This document shows positions 47,050-58,980 of a DNA stretch of 64,000 nucleotides, piece after piece (the stretch's first letter is position 1; the number at the start of each line of letters is the position of its first letter). The position numbers and the translations under genes were made by a program. Source of the DNA: Stenocarpella maydis (taxonomy: Eukaryota; Ascomycota; Sordariomycetes; Diaporthales; Diaporthaceae). Below the pieces are notes generated by a model, which saw only the letters and a list, made by a program, of their open reading frames with translations, did no database searches and was not told where the DNA came from. Location of the stretch: assembly GCA_002270565.1 (NCBI GenBank), contig NQMI01000156.1, positions 38,330-102,329 of the forward strand, written 5' to 3'.

Positions 47050-50000
47050 TGAGTTCTAGGCCTTAAAATCCTTTAAGAGTTGTTTGTAGTGCGTGAGGTT
47101 TTATTCTGGTTCCTATATGTTTTTGCTAGTATTGTATTCTTTCTATTTAATTAGGTATTCCATTATTCCTTAGTATTATCTTAAGTTTAAGATGCTTTCT
47201 ACTTTATATTTCTTATTATACTTATTAAGGGTTTTAATCTGTATTTTAAGTTTTGTATTTTCTGGTGCTAGTTCTAGTAGTAAAATGTGGAAATTGTTGT
47301 GTTATCTTATCCCTTTGGGTAGTGAAAGTTTGTAGTTGGTGTTTAATTGTTTTTGTGAAATTTTGAAGGGGCTGATTTTCTTGTAGTTAAGCTTATTGCT
47401 GGGTTGCTTAGTTTTGATGTTTTAGCGAAGAAGGTAGACCTTATCTCCTTCTTTAAGAATTGGTCCCTTAATTCTTTTCTAATTTATATATTTTGTTATT
47501 CATTCTTATATAAAAGAAAGTTCTGCCTGAATATCCTTCTGGATTTATCTGATTTATATTGCTTTCTATTCTGCTGATTCTGCTAGAGTATCATCTGGTA
47601 GTGACTTATAATATGCTTAAGGTTTATATCTATAGAGTGTAAAGAAAGGTGACTGTCTAGTTATACTGGTTGTTGCACTATTGTAGGCAAACTGTGCTAG
47701 TGGTAGTAGTTCAACCCAATTATCCTATAACTGGTTAATATAGTATTGGAGGTATTATTTTATAATCTAGTTGATTTATTCTATCTATCTATTTGTTTGC
47801 AGGTATGCTATAGTTAAGAGCTTATGTTTTGCTCTGAGTTACTTTATTAGGGACTCCCAGAAGTTTGATGTAAAGAGCTTATCTTTATTTAAGATGATCT
47901 TATGTAGCATTCTGTGGTTGCTTATAATGACTTATAGGAATGTATATGTGAGTTCTTCTGCTATACTTGCTTCCTTATATGGTATGAAGTATATATACTT
48001 GCTCAGTCTATAAACCACTACCAGAATACTATTATATAGTACTCTAGTTAAGGGTTCTTGTGAGAGAGGTAGTTTGATAATGAAGTCTAGACTGATAGAT
48101 GACTATATAGTTATAGGTACTGGTAGGGGTTTTAATAATCCATATAGCTTATGCCTAGAGGCCTTGTTTTTATTGCATGAGTTGCATTTGCTAATAATAT
48201 TCTAAACCTTTTTCTTAAGGTTGGGGATTTGGTGGGCCCACTGAATCCTTTTGATTGTTGCTATAATACCTTAATGGCTGTATGCTAGTGCTTTATATAT
48301 TTCCCTAATTAACTTATCTTATTCTTTTGGATCTATAGGGGTTTTCTTAGTCTGGAAGTTAACTCTGATTATAGCATTAAGTTCTTAGTTGAGGATAAGG
48401 CTTCTATCTTTCTGAGTTTTAAATATTATTCATTCTATAGGTGAATCTTTATCTTGGTAGTTGGGTCTTTAGCTGAGTGTGTCTGCTCTTGCATTCTTAA
48501 CTCTATTTATATAGATAACCTTAATATTAAATTGTGATAAGAATTCTATATATCTGACTTATTATTTGTTAAGAGCCTTGGTTATTGTGAAGGTTGTGAG
48601 ATTCTTATAGTCTGTATAGAGCTTGATTTGCTTTTTGGCTCTAATGAGGTAGTGCTGCTCTTCCTGAAATGCATACACTATTGCTATGAATTCCTTATCT
48701 GGTATAGCGTATCTTATCTCTGGGCTATTAAACCTTTTGCTGAACTTCGCAATAATATATATTCTGCCTTAATTATCTTTCTGGGTAAGTTCTCCGCTTG
48801 CGGCATTATCTGAGGCATCTGTATAGATTTTAAATTCCTTCCCTAGGTCTGCTTCCTCAAGTATAGGGTCTCTTATAACCTTGTCCTTAAGTGTCTGGAA
48901 AGCTTATTATTTGGTATCTGTCTACCTAAAGATATAATCTTTCTTAGTAAGGTCTATTAATGGTTTTATAATGTTATTATACTATATAATAAATTATTAA
49001 TAGAAGTTGATATATCTGAGGAATGCTCTGATGTCCTTGATATTAGTAGGGGTTGGCTATTCCTTAATTGCTTTAACTTTTTCCTCTTGTATCTTGATTT
49101 TTCCTGGTTTGATTGTGTACTTGAGGTAGTTGACTTTTTGTGTGTGCTAGCTGTACTTTTCTGGTTCCACTAGGAGATTGGCGTCCTGAAGTTTTTAGAG
49201 AATCTTTTTAATATATTTCTTGTAATTGTTAAGGTTTTTTGAGAAGATGAGAATGTTGTTTAAGTAGGTGATAATAAAGATGTTAAGGTATTTGCTTAGG
49301 ACTTGGTTGATTATTTCCTGGAATAATATAGGTGCATTGGTTAATCTGAAAGGTATGACTATTATTTTATAATATCTATAGTATATCCTAAATACTATTT
49401 TCCATTCTTCTCTTTCTTTTATTTAGATAAGGTTATATTTATGCTTTAAATTGAGTGCTGTAAACTATTTTGCTCCTTTAAGTTGGTCCTATAGTTCCTT
49501 AATAAGCGGGAGAGGGTATTGGTTTTTAATTGTGATGTTGTTTAATTGTTGGTAGTCTATATAAAGTTATAGCTTACTATTCTTCTTTGGTATAAAGAGG
49601 ATTAGGTATTTAGCTAATGATTATAATGGCCTAATGAATCCCTTCTGGAGGTTTTCATTAAGGTATTCCCTAAGTGCTTTAAGTTATTCTTTATTAAGTC
49701 TGTAGATAGGCTTAAATTAGGGTATTATTCCAGGTTTTAATGGTATTTTATAGTCCCATTATGTATATTATGGTAATATAGTATTAAGTTGTTTTTAGAA
49801 TACTTTCTTGAATTTGTAATAGTCTCCTAGTATCCGTGCTAGTCTGTTGGTCTTGTCTCCTTCTTTTTCTTCCTTTAGGTAAAGAAGGTATCATTATGTT
49901 TTCTATATTGTATACTAACTGGTTGTATTAGAGTAGCAATCTCCTGATTAGCTTCGGTCCTTCTATAAGGCGCTTACGTAGCCTAATCCTTTTCTGCTTT

Positions 50001-51400
50001 CCTAGAGTCGGGCCTTTTATCCACTCCTAGAGGTATTTATGGGTCTATTTAAGTGCATTACCTGTTCACTATCCTTAGTAATATAACTTCTTCCCTTGCC
50101 ATTAATTGCAACCTTCTTCTAGGGAATAGCATTATTTTAAAAGATCTAGCCAGTGGTTTAATTAATTTAGGGGTTGTTTCTTCTTAACTAAGGTATTTCC
50201 AAGATTAACTAATGATTTGCTGTCTTAGTGATATTAAATGATAGTAATTTCATGCGGTTGTAAATCCAAACTATAAGAGGATTAGTCTCTATATTGATAA
50301 TTCTATTGCTATAAGATACTTTAATTCTATTTACTATGTTGAGTCTATAGGGTTCCCTTTTCTTATGCTATAGTAGGTAGTATCTGTTTACTACCTTTGG
50401 GGATATGAAATTCCCTTATGCTCTACCATTGATAAGTGCTGAGTACATATGGACTCCTAGCTTAACCTAAACTGTTAGGTGGCTATAGTTGCTTATTATT
50501 GTGCATAAGTACCTCATAATATAGTTAGTTGCTGCCTGAGGTTTTATAGATAGCCCTCCTAGTTTTTTAACTACTTGTTTGCTACTAGGACCTTCTTAAT
50601 GCTCTTGAGGTTTTGCTTTATAATATTTTGTGATTCTTGCAGGTTATCAACTAGCTGTTATATGCTATAATCCTATTCCTTTATCATTGGAGTTTTAAGC
50701 AGCAGCCCCTGCTATCTTAGTAGATGCTAATCTTAAGCCTTATTAAGCATGTATACCTTATAGATTGGTTTATTATAATTTGCCCATCTGTTAGGGTTTT
50801 ATAGGCATTCTAAGGGTGTGCAGGAGTTCAGCCTCATTAGGGCGTATCTTATCTTATTATATTTGTGGTGCAGGTGCTAGTTCTTGAAATCATTATGCTT
50901 ATATATATGTTTGATATCTTTACCTAAATATTATTAGGGAAACTAGTTGTGCTTAGTTTTCTCCCTTATATATTCCTTGCATTTATTATAGATATATAAT
51001 ACCCAGGAGATATTCTGATGCTTGTTATATATTAGGCACGTGCATCCTGCATCTCCTGGCCTTCTATATTCCTAAGTAGGTTATCCTATAGTTTCTCTAA
51101 AAGATCTCCTTATAATCATAACTACTATCATGTTAGTTCTTAGGGCTAGAAGGGGTGCTTATCCTAGGTAGTCTTATAGTTCCTTCCACTAAGTTTATAG
51201 CGCAAGTATGGCCTAAGGGACAGATTCTCCTTCTATCCTAGGGTTAATCTGCAGGAGCTCCTCTCTATTTCCTACCGCTAGAGTTCTTTCCTGCTTTCCT
51301 AAAGCGTTTTTAGGAAACCATCCGGTGGCTTCCTTATTACTATAGTGAGTAGTATAGCTATTATTAAAGCAAGCTATTTAATTGAGTGATATGTATATTA
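47050..51400 (-). pseudogene. Chromovirus Pol relic
   Basis: Minus-strand order from the right: poorly preserved protease/RT start (about 51400-49900), RT active site as YLNN (about 49258-49269, both Asp changed to Asn), RNase H (about 48950-48500), integrase with SLDFIIKLPLSQEP (about 48070) and ELLPLAQFAYNSATTS (about 47700), and a chromodomain (VESILN..., GIMEYLIK.KEYNTSKNI, about 47220-47100). The chromodomain marks the Tf1/sushi-type chromovirus group, which targets chromatin. Multiple stops make it non-functional. Confidence 0.75.
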
Positions 51401-51699
51401 TTCTGGGCTTCTGGGGATTCTTCATTAGTAGAATAGGCTGTTATTATGCCTTATCTTTCTGATGTTTCTCATATTGGGACTTGGTGTATTATACGAAGTA
51501 TAGACTGTTATAAAGGTCTTCTTTATTGGCGTTATAGAAGTTATATCCTTTATCTGGGTCTTGATCTGAGTATACCTAATATTGGTTGTATATATTTGTT
51601 CTATAAATGTAATACTTGTTTGCAAGCTCCCATTATGGTTTGGACCTGGGTGGTCTTTATGCGCTATGGGTGGCTATATTGGCTTAATAGGTAGCTTTA

Positions 51700-52740
51700 T
51701 TAGCTTATTGGGTTCCTTTAGGTACTGACTTCTAATCCCTATTTTTCTTTGGAGCCCTATATTCTGAAGCAAAGTGCTCCATCTTGTTGTAGTTATAGTA
51801 CTTAACGTTTTGCTTATCCTTGCGTTGGGCAATATCCAGTTCCATGGGGCCTGCGTGCTGTTCCTACTAGGTGCTTAGCTTATAATACTTCTTTCCTGTA
51901 TTTGGTTTATACTTATGGAATAAGGGTTGCTTTAAAGTTTGTTCTTTCTTTTCCAAGCGTTATTTATAGAGTTTATTATCAATCTAGATAGCTATTTTTA
52001 TATAGTATAGAAAATCATTAGGTTAGTTTATAACTTTATTGAGTTTATCCTTTACTTTATCCTTTAATCTGCGGTAGAATATGAATTTCTTTGCGTTATT
52101 AGTATAGTTGATTTTGGTATAGATTTGCTGGAATTCTGTTGTATAGTTGATTGCTGAATTATGCTGCTTGTAATTCATTAGGTCCCTTTCTGTTTGTTAT
52201 TCCTCATTTGGGTCCTAAAATAGGGACCTAAGGGCGTCCTTATAGCCTTTATAGCTGCTAAAAATCTGCTATATCTCGAGCTTACAGGCTTTAAATGATT
52301 CTGTATTAATAAAGTTAGTTAGGTAGGGTTTAAATCAAGCTAAGGCTTGTCCTTTAAGGAAAGAGGATGCGTGTATAACCCTTTTTCCATTAGGCTGCAC
52401 ATCTAGCCTATGGAAGCCCTGGTAGGCCCTAACCTGCATTAGGTGTGCCTGGAGTTGTCTAGTAGTTCCGTTATAAGGGGCTAGAGTATTAAGCTTAATA
52501 TATTCCTTTATTTAGATTGGGGTGTTAATAATGTTGGCTCCTACTTAAAGGGTAGTAATTTCCTATTAAAGCTATTTAACTTCTATATTACATTAAGCTT
52601 ATCCCTTTATAAGGAGGCGCAACTATTAAACCTTATTAAATAGTTTCTGGATATAGGAGGGGGTTTTATAGTCTTATTGTTAGTAAGTTTATTTAGCTTA
52701 TGGAGAAGGTTGCGGGTAGGGGTAGTTATTCCGGAGTCTG
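51700..52740 (-). pseudogene. Chromovirus Gag relic with destroyed zinc knuckle
   Basis: The minus-strand frame reads QIYTKINYTNNAKKFIFY and LKDKVKDKLNK (Ty3 Gag helices). Then comes KYYNYNKMEHFASEYRAPKK at about 51810-51750, which aligns with a CxxCxxxGHxxxxC knuckle in which all three Cys are Tyr and Gly is Glu. Only His remains. All four changes are G-to-A on the coding strand. Confidence 0.7.
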
Positions 52741-52812
52741 ATATCATGAGGTGTTCCATATATAATATTGCTTAAAATCCGCGTAGTGATGTATAAATAA
52801 GAGTCGTTAAAA

Positions 52813-53274
52813 TGTAATAATTAAAGGGTTCTTAAGTATATTAAACCTAAAAGATTAAGGGTTTATATTTGGAATATATTATTAGGCGGTTGTTAAGTAA
52901 TATTGTTAATTAATAATAATTACTAGCTATAAGGCTATCCAATGTTGGGATTGAATACTTAGATTGATGACTAAAGAGTTTATTCTATGAAAACTATTTA
53001 CTGTGGTGATGCTTATGTCTGTATATATGTTCTGACTCTTTAGTGGCTTTGCAGGCTTGCATACTGAGCCATTGAGCTATTGCACAAGGCTTGATACTTC
53101 ATCCTTCGAGCGGGCTCGTGTGGCTTGCAATTGAGCGTTGCGAGCCGGACCCTAACCCTTATAAGGTGGCGTTACTGATTGGATCAGGCGGGGCGCTCCT
53201 TTTGGGGGTTACTTCCCGACCTGCAGGGTTATCTTCTGCGGTAGTCAGCCGCCAATGTGTGTTGGCTCATAACA
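52813..53274 (-). repeat. Chromovirus 5' LTR (in pol orientation)
   Basis: Right-hand LTR. In pol orientation it begins TGTTATGAGCCAACACACA and ends ATTACA, just before TTTTAACGACTC, the likely primer-binding area. Confidence 0.75.
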
Positions 53275-53768
53275 CTTAAAAGGGGATTTTCTATACCTAG
53301 CCTACAATAGGGCTAAGGCAGTTTATAGGCTAAATCACAAGCCTATTGATAATCTAAAGGGTATATTAAACTCTTTAGAAGGGGATACCTTTTCTATTAA
53401 GCCTATGCCCTATAATAAGTGCCCTATTAGGCTACTAATAGTGGATAGAAAATCTAGGTTTAAGTAGCTTTTCCTGCTAAGAAATCGAGATAGGGACCTA
53501 ATAATGGATACTATTAAGGGCTTCTTTAGGTCCTTAAAGGCCCTATTTAGGTGGTACCCTAGGGGCTTTCATTTTAATAGCGGGAAGGAGATAAGTGCCC
53601 AGCTACAGGCCTAGGTATAGCATAAGGGCATAGCCTTTTCAATAAGTAGCCCCTATATTCATAAGTAAAACGGTCTAATAGAACGCTCCATTTGAGTGAT
53701 TCTAGACCGTCTTAGGGCTACTATACTTACTATAGGCCTACTGCTATATCTATAGTGTTTTATTATAC
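53275..53768 (+). mobile_element. Copia integrase fragment
   Basis: It corresponds to 36638-37127 of the copia element (DFLYLAYNRAKAVYRLN, GKEISAQLQA, NGLIERSI) with extra TAG stops. It is bounded left by a chromovirus LTR and right by a TGTTCCGGGG unit. Confidence 0.85.
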
Positions 53769-54054
53769 TGTTCCGGGGTCTAGGGGAACCGGCATGTTTC
53801 GGAATCCGGAGGAAAACCAGCCTTAGCATTCCCCCCCCCTCCAAGACTATAAGAAGGGGCCTTCCTGCGTTGCTTTTGAGAAATTTCTAGTCCTAGAGAA
53901 TCAATCTTTTTATACCCTGTGAATTTATATCTGTTAGATATATATGTGTATATTATGAAATTATTTCTTGTGCTCTCTTTTTCTGCCTCTCCTTTTTAGC
54001 ACCCTTTATTCCCCTTATAACTCTCCTATCGCATTAGGGGCTCCTCCTCTTACC
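53769..54054 (+). repeat. TGTTCCGGGG repeat unit, copy a, truncated
   Basis: It begins TGTTCCGGGGTCTAGGGG with a polyC run (CCCCCCCCC) about 60 bp in and ends at the n at 54055. Inserted into the copia integrase fragment. Confidence 0.75.
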
Positions 54055-54055
54055 N
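54055..54055. other. Assembly gap (n)
   Basis: It joins a truncated repeat unit to the left arm of the inverted repeat. Confidence 0.9.
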
Positions 54056-54789
54056 GGATATAGGTCCTAATTAGTCCCTTGTAATAATAACGGAGGCAAA
54101 TGTTTTTCTCCACTTTTACATTCTTAGGAGAGGGCCTAATATAAGTACTATCCAAAGATATAAAATATTTCTCTCTACTAGGAGTCTTAAGAGAAGGTAA
54201 AAACATAAGTACTATTTAGGGTCTGCTGAGATATATATAGGAGTAAATAGGTTCTAATCAGTCCCTTATAGTAATAGTAAAGTCAAATGTTTCTCTATAC
54301 TAGAGCTACTTTCTAAAGAAGCAAGATATAAGTACTATTTAAGGGTATCAAATATTTCTCTTTACCAAGTATATCTAGAAGACGCAAAGGTATTAAGTGT
54401 TATTTAAAGTTTACTAAGATATATATAGGAATAATCAGGTATAATCAGAGTGAATAGTATTAATATAGAAGGTTACATTAAATACTATGAAGTCTTGCTG
54501 TAGTAGCAGGCAGAAGCTACTCAACTGCAAGCAACCAGAGGAGAGGACAACATAATATTTCGAATACCCTTATGCTGCTAATGCCAGCCATCCTGACCGC
54601 AGGGGGGTGCTAATAACAGCAGAAGCTCTAAGCTTACCAATCAGAAGGACAGCAGTTAGTAGGGCAGGAACTTCTTTAACTCCCTACAGAAGTATGCAAT
54701 ATTTAATACCGCTATTACCTAACCTAATATCATATAATATTAGATGATATCTTGGATATAGTATTTAATAGGGTAATTAGATATTATAA
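54056..54789 (+). repeat. Left arm of about 0.74-kb inverted repeat
   Basis: The reverse complement of this arm matches 55879-56620 over most of its length, e.g. GATATCATCTAATATTATA, CCTGCCCTACTAAC and TGTCCTTCTGATT. Outer parts of both arms hold repeated AAATGTTTCTC...AAGTGCTAT motifs in tandem. Confidence 0.75.
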
Positions 54790-55878
54790 TGTTCCGAGGT
54801 CTAGGGAAACCGGCATGTTTCGGAATCCGGAGGAAAACCAGCCTTAGCATCCCCCCCCCCTTTAAGACTATAAGAAGGGGCCTTCCTGCATTACTTTTGA
54901 GAAATTTCTGGTCCTAGAGAATCAATCTTTTTATACCCTATAAATTTATATCTATTAAATATACATATATATACTATAAAACTATTTCTTATACCCTCTT
55001 TTTCTACCTCTCCTTTTTAGTACCCTTTATTCCCCTTATAACTCTCCTACTGCATTAGGGGCTCCTCTTCTTGCCTTCCACGCTCCTCTTAGGGTGGTTA
55101 TCTAATCAGGGCTCTAACAGAATGTATACCTTTTTATATATATAGAGGTTTTATCCTCTTACTCTCCCCGCTTAGCCCGTTTTTACTAGTGTTTACCCCA
55201 TAAATTAAACATAGATTTCTTCAGCCAACAAGGTTTCTTTAGCCACTATAAAGTTCCTTAGCTTTTAGGCCTAGATTCCCTGTTTTATTTATAAGGTTAT
55301 TAGCTACTTCAGGGGAGTAAATCTCCACACTTCTAATACTATTTAATTCTAATCAGAGCTATAGCGCCCTCTTACTCTTAATAGAGGATTTTGCTATTAT
55401 ACGAAGGCCAAATTTACCCTCTTGAGTTGCCTATAGTTAACCTAGTAGCAATAGGAGCAGGTATATATAAGGCTAGTCTGATCTCTATACCGAGCTAACT
55501 CTATTACCTTAGCTATATCTTAGACCCCCTCCCAGCATACCTAATTTGGTAGTAGAGTATGGAACCTCTAGCCTAGCCACACATTCCTGAAAAAGCTACT
55601 AAAGGATTTGTATCCTTAGGCCTTAGAAATTTATTCCGATCAAATTTAATAGTATCTAATTAGGGCTTATTTCCTTAAAAGGGATATAAAGGACTGGTAT
55701 TAAGAAGGTTTAGTGGATCCCAATCACTTATATTACCTAAAACTCTCTTACCCTTAGATATAATACCTAAAGGTTCAGTATACTAATTCCCTAATATAGG
55801 TAAACTAAATATAATAAAGCTCTAGTTTAACTAATTAAGCCCCTCTTTAATTTTCCCTTTTAAGTTATTATTATAATA
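54790..55878 (+). repeat. TGTTCCGGGG repeat unit, copy b, complete
   Basis: A unit of about 1.09 kb located exactly at the centre of the inverted repeat. Its first 336 bp have LTR character (TGTTCCG start, polyC run, TTTTTATACCCTATAAA, GGGCTCTAACA). The remainder has no recognised coding. It matches copy d (62717-61636) in reverse over its full length. Confidence 0.7.
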
Positions 55879-56620
55879 TCTAGTTACCCTATTAAATACT
55901 ATATCTAAGATATCATCTAATATTATATAATATTAGGTTGAGTGATAGTGGTGCTAGATATTGTATGCTTCTATAGGGAGTTAAAGAGGTTCCTGCCCTA
56001 CTAACCGCTGTCCTTCTGATTAGTAAGCTTGGAGCTTTCGCTGGTGTTAGCACCCCCTGCAGTTAGGATGGCTGGCGTTAGTAGTATAAGGGTATTCCGG
56101 GTATCTATATTGTCCTCTCCTGTGAGACTAGCGGTTGAGTAGCTCCCGCCTTTGCCTATAGTAAGACTTTATAATACTTAATGTAACCTTCTATACTAAT
56201 ACCTTTCACTCTAATTATACCTAGTTATTCTTATATACATTTGAGTAAACTTTAGATAGCACTTACGCTCTTATTTCTTCCAGATACACCTAGTATAGAG
56301 AAACATTTAACACCTTTAGATAGCACTTACATCTTACTTCTTCTAAAGGACATCTAGTATTAAGAAACATTCAACTTCACTATTACTATAAGGGAGTAAT
56401 CAGGACCTAACCTATCCTATATGCATCTCTATAGACCCCAAATAGCACTTATGCCTTTGCTTCTCCTAGATATACTTATTATAGAGAAACATTCAACAAT
56501 CTCAGATAGCACTTATATCTTACCTCTTCAGCTATAGCGCTAGTATAGAGAAACATTCGCCTTTATTATTATAATAAGGGATAGATTAGGACTTATATCT
56601 TCTATTTTTTCCAATAGAGG
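55879..56620 (-). repeat. Right arm of about 0.74-kb inverted repeat
   Basis: Inverted partner of 54056-54789. Four TAGCACTTA...GAGAAACATT boxes occur at about 56250, 56320, 56440 and 56510, forming two longer tandem units. Confidence 0.75.
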
Positions 56621-58495
56621 ATATTTATTCTACTCCCCTATTTACTAGAGGTTCTCCCTTTAGGGGAAGGAAATAGAATATAAATAAGGTAAGGGAGCTC
56701 TTATTAAAGAAAAGTTCACCTTAAGGATACTAGTCTCCTTAAGAACCTACTCTCACCCCATCTAGGACCTCTAATCAGGAGCATTATGCTCCTATACTAC
56801 CTATTTAGGTAACTTCTTAGCCTATTATACCTTTAATGCCCTTTAAAAATACTACTCTTTAGACCTTATCATCCCTTAGCTCTTAAGAGAATATTTATAA
56901 AGGCAGATCTAACTAGCTTAATCCTATAGCTATAGCTTTCTATAAGAATATAGAATATTATAGTATTAAGAAGTTTGCTAGAGGCTATTTAGAATTTTTG
57001 CTTTTAAAAGGAAGAACAGACTTACCTTATGTTTAGAGATATTAGTTTCTAATTACTAACTGCCCTAAGCTTAAGGGCAATATATCTCTTAAAGAATTAA
57101 AAAACAATTTCTAATAAAGAGGAAGTAGTACTAGAAATCCAGTAAGAGACTTCTACTATAGCTAGAGAGGGGAAAAGTAAAATAAAGGGTAATTCAATTA
57201 ATCCAAGCAAGACTAAAAAATCAATTAAAGCTAAGCCCAAATAAGGACCCCTAATCCCTTAGACCCCTAAAGCTAAGGCTATAGATGCTATCCTTACTAC
57301 CTTAATTAAAATACTAATTTCAGATATTCTCATACTTAATAAGACTAATGCTATTCTAATTAGAGAGCTCCTTACTCATAGGGATAATACCTCTCTTAAT
57401 AAGTAGCCTTTCAAGCCAGTCCCAGATAGGGATATACCTTAAGCTACAGGTCTAGGACTCAGTATAGTCTCTGCTTCATCCAAAATTGGATATAAGTAAT
57501 GCTCAAGCTCTAATTAGATATATATCATTAGGTATAAGGTAAATTTAATATCATCTTAAACTACTAATATAATAAACCATAGTTGCTACAGATCCGCTTA
57601 CCTAAACATTAGGATTACTTCAGAAAGCTATAAGATCCTCCCAGCCCTATTAAATATAGATATTAAGATAAATCTTCTTTCTTTATCCTATTACCACTAG
57701 AATAAGTTATCCTATACTTTACTTTGAGATATAAACTCTACAATTTATAATAGAGCATCACTTATACTAATTAGAATAACTAAAGAGTAAATATATATTA
57801 GCTATAATAAGATAAGGGCTATTTTCTTTATTATAAATAATAAAATATATAATACCACCTATAATATCCTTTTAGAGATGCCTTTCTTTTTAAATATAAA
57901 TTTAACTTTTAAGCAATTAAAGGAGTTCCTTTTTATATACATTATTCTTAACAGGTTGCAAGTAATATGTGGGCTAGGGAGGAGGAACTAGAAGCCCTTT
58001 TAGGTAGCTGCTACTAAAGCAGTCTTCTATTCAGATAGGTGCACCCTAGAGACTTACAACCTAATTCCAGCCAGACCTAGAAAAGGGGGCAGATCCCAAT
58101 TAATAAGACCTATCCCCCAATATACCTAAAGAAATTTATCTATAAGAAGGGAATTTAAGAGCCAGTAGTACCTTTTCTTTAGGAGGATAACCCTCCTAAA
58201 AGTTAACAAACTAAGAGGAAGCTATTAAAGGTAGCCGGATATAATATCTTCCCAAATACACTAGATAATATACTCCATCCTACTACCCCTAATCAGGATA
58301 ATAATAATTAATACCAAGACTAGTCTCTTCCTAGCCGGATAGTCCCCTAAGTGCAGGCATGCTTAGATATAGATAGCTTATATATTTTAGACTTATCAGA
58401 TTTAGCTAATCAAACTCAAAGGATAACACTACATATAGATATTCTACTTATCAACCCTAATAATCCTAAGCTAAAGAAATATAAATTCTAGGTTG

Positions 58496-58559
58496 AGATA
58501 TAAAAAAGTTAAGATATAAAAAAGTTAAGATATAAAAAAGTTAAGATATAAAAAAGTTA
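58496..58559 (+). repeat. 16-bp tandem repeat, four copies
   Basis: AGATATAAAAAAGTTA repeated four times head to tail without visible change, followed by a partial unit. Confidence 0.85.
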
Positions 58560-58979
58560 AGATAATACTATATTTCTAATTAGATAAGTATACTTCTCTT
58601 AGGACTATATGTAAGATAAAAATCATTAGTTCTTAATTTACTACTAAAAGAAGTATTAGCAATCTAAAAAACTAGATCCACCCTGCCTTGCCTAACCCTT
58701 CTAATTACCTTATAACTATAACTAGAGATCTATAGGCTTATACTTGAACTTCCTGAGCACACATCCAGTAATCTCGCTTATAGCATTCACGCGAGTTTCC
58801 TTATATCCTATCTTAATAGCTACCTTACTATACTTGCCCAACAAGAGCTCTAAAGGAAGCATATTTAGAGGCTCATTAATTAGATCAGAACACACATTAG
58901 TAATATAGTTATAACTACCCTTAGAAATCTTTAATATCTTAAAATTATAAAGGTAACCCTTAATATAATAAATATAATT

Positions 58980-58980
58980 N
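58980..58980. other. Assembly gap (n)
   Basis: Single n in AT-rich sequence; flanks do not obviously match any annotated element end. Confidence 0.85.

Larger units (their letters stand above)
45616..53274 (-). mobile_element. Ty3/gypsy chromovirus copy 2, nearly complete
   Basis: About 7.66 kb between two same-oriented LTRs. On the minus strand: gag, protease region, RT, RNase H, integrase, chromodomain. On the plus strand: an extra ORF between the chromodomain and the 3' LTR. The right flank (53275 on) is copia integrase DNA, so it sits in a copia copy. The left flank is a copia LTR and shows no matching target duplication. Confidence 0.8.

Noticed and set aside
58496..58559. CRISPR-like or satellite array
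   Set aside because: Only a four-unit 16-bp tandem without spacers in a eukaryotic genome.
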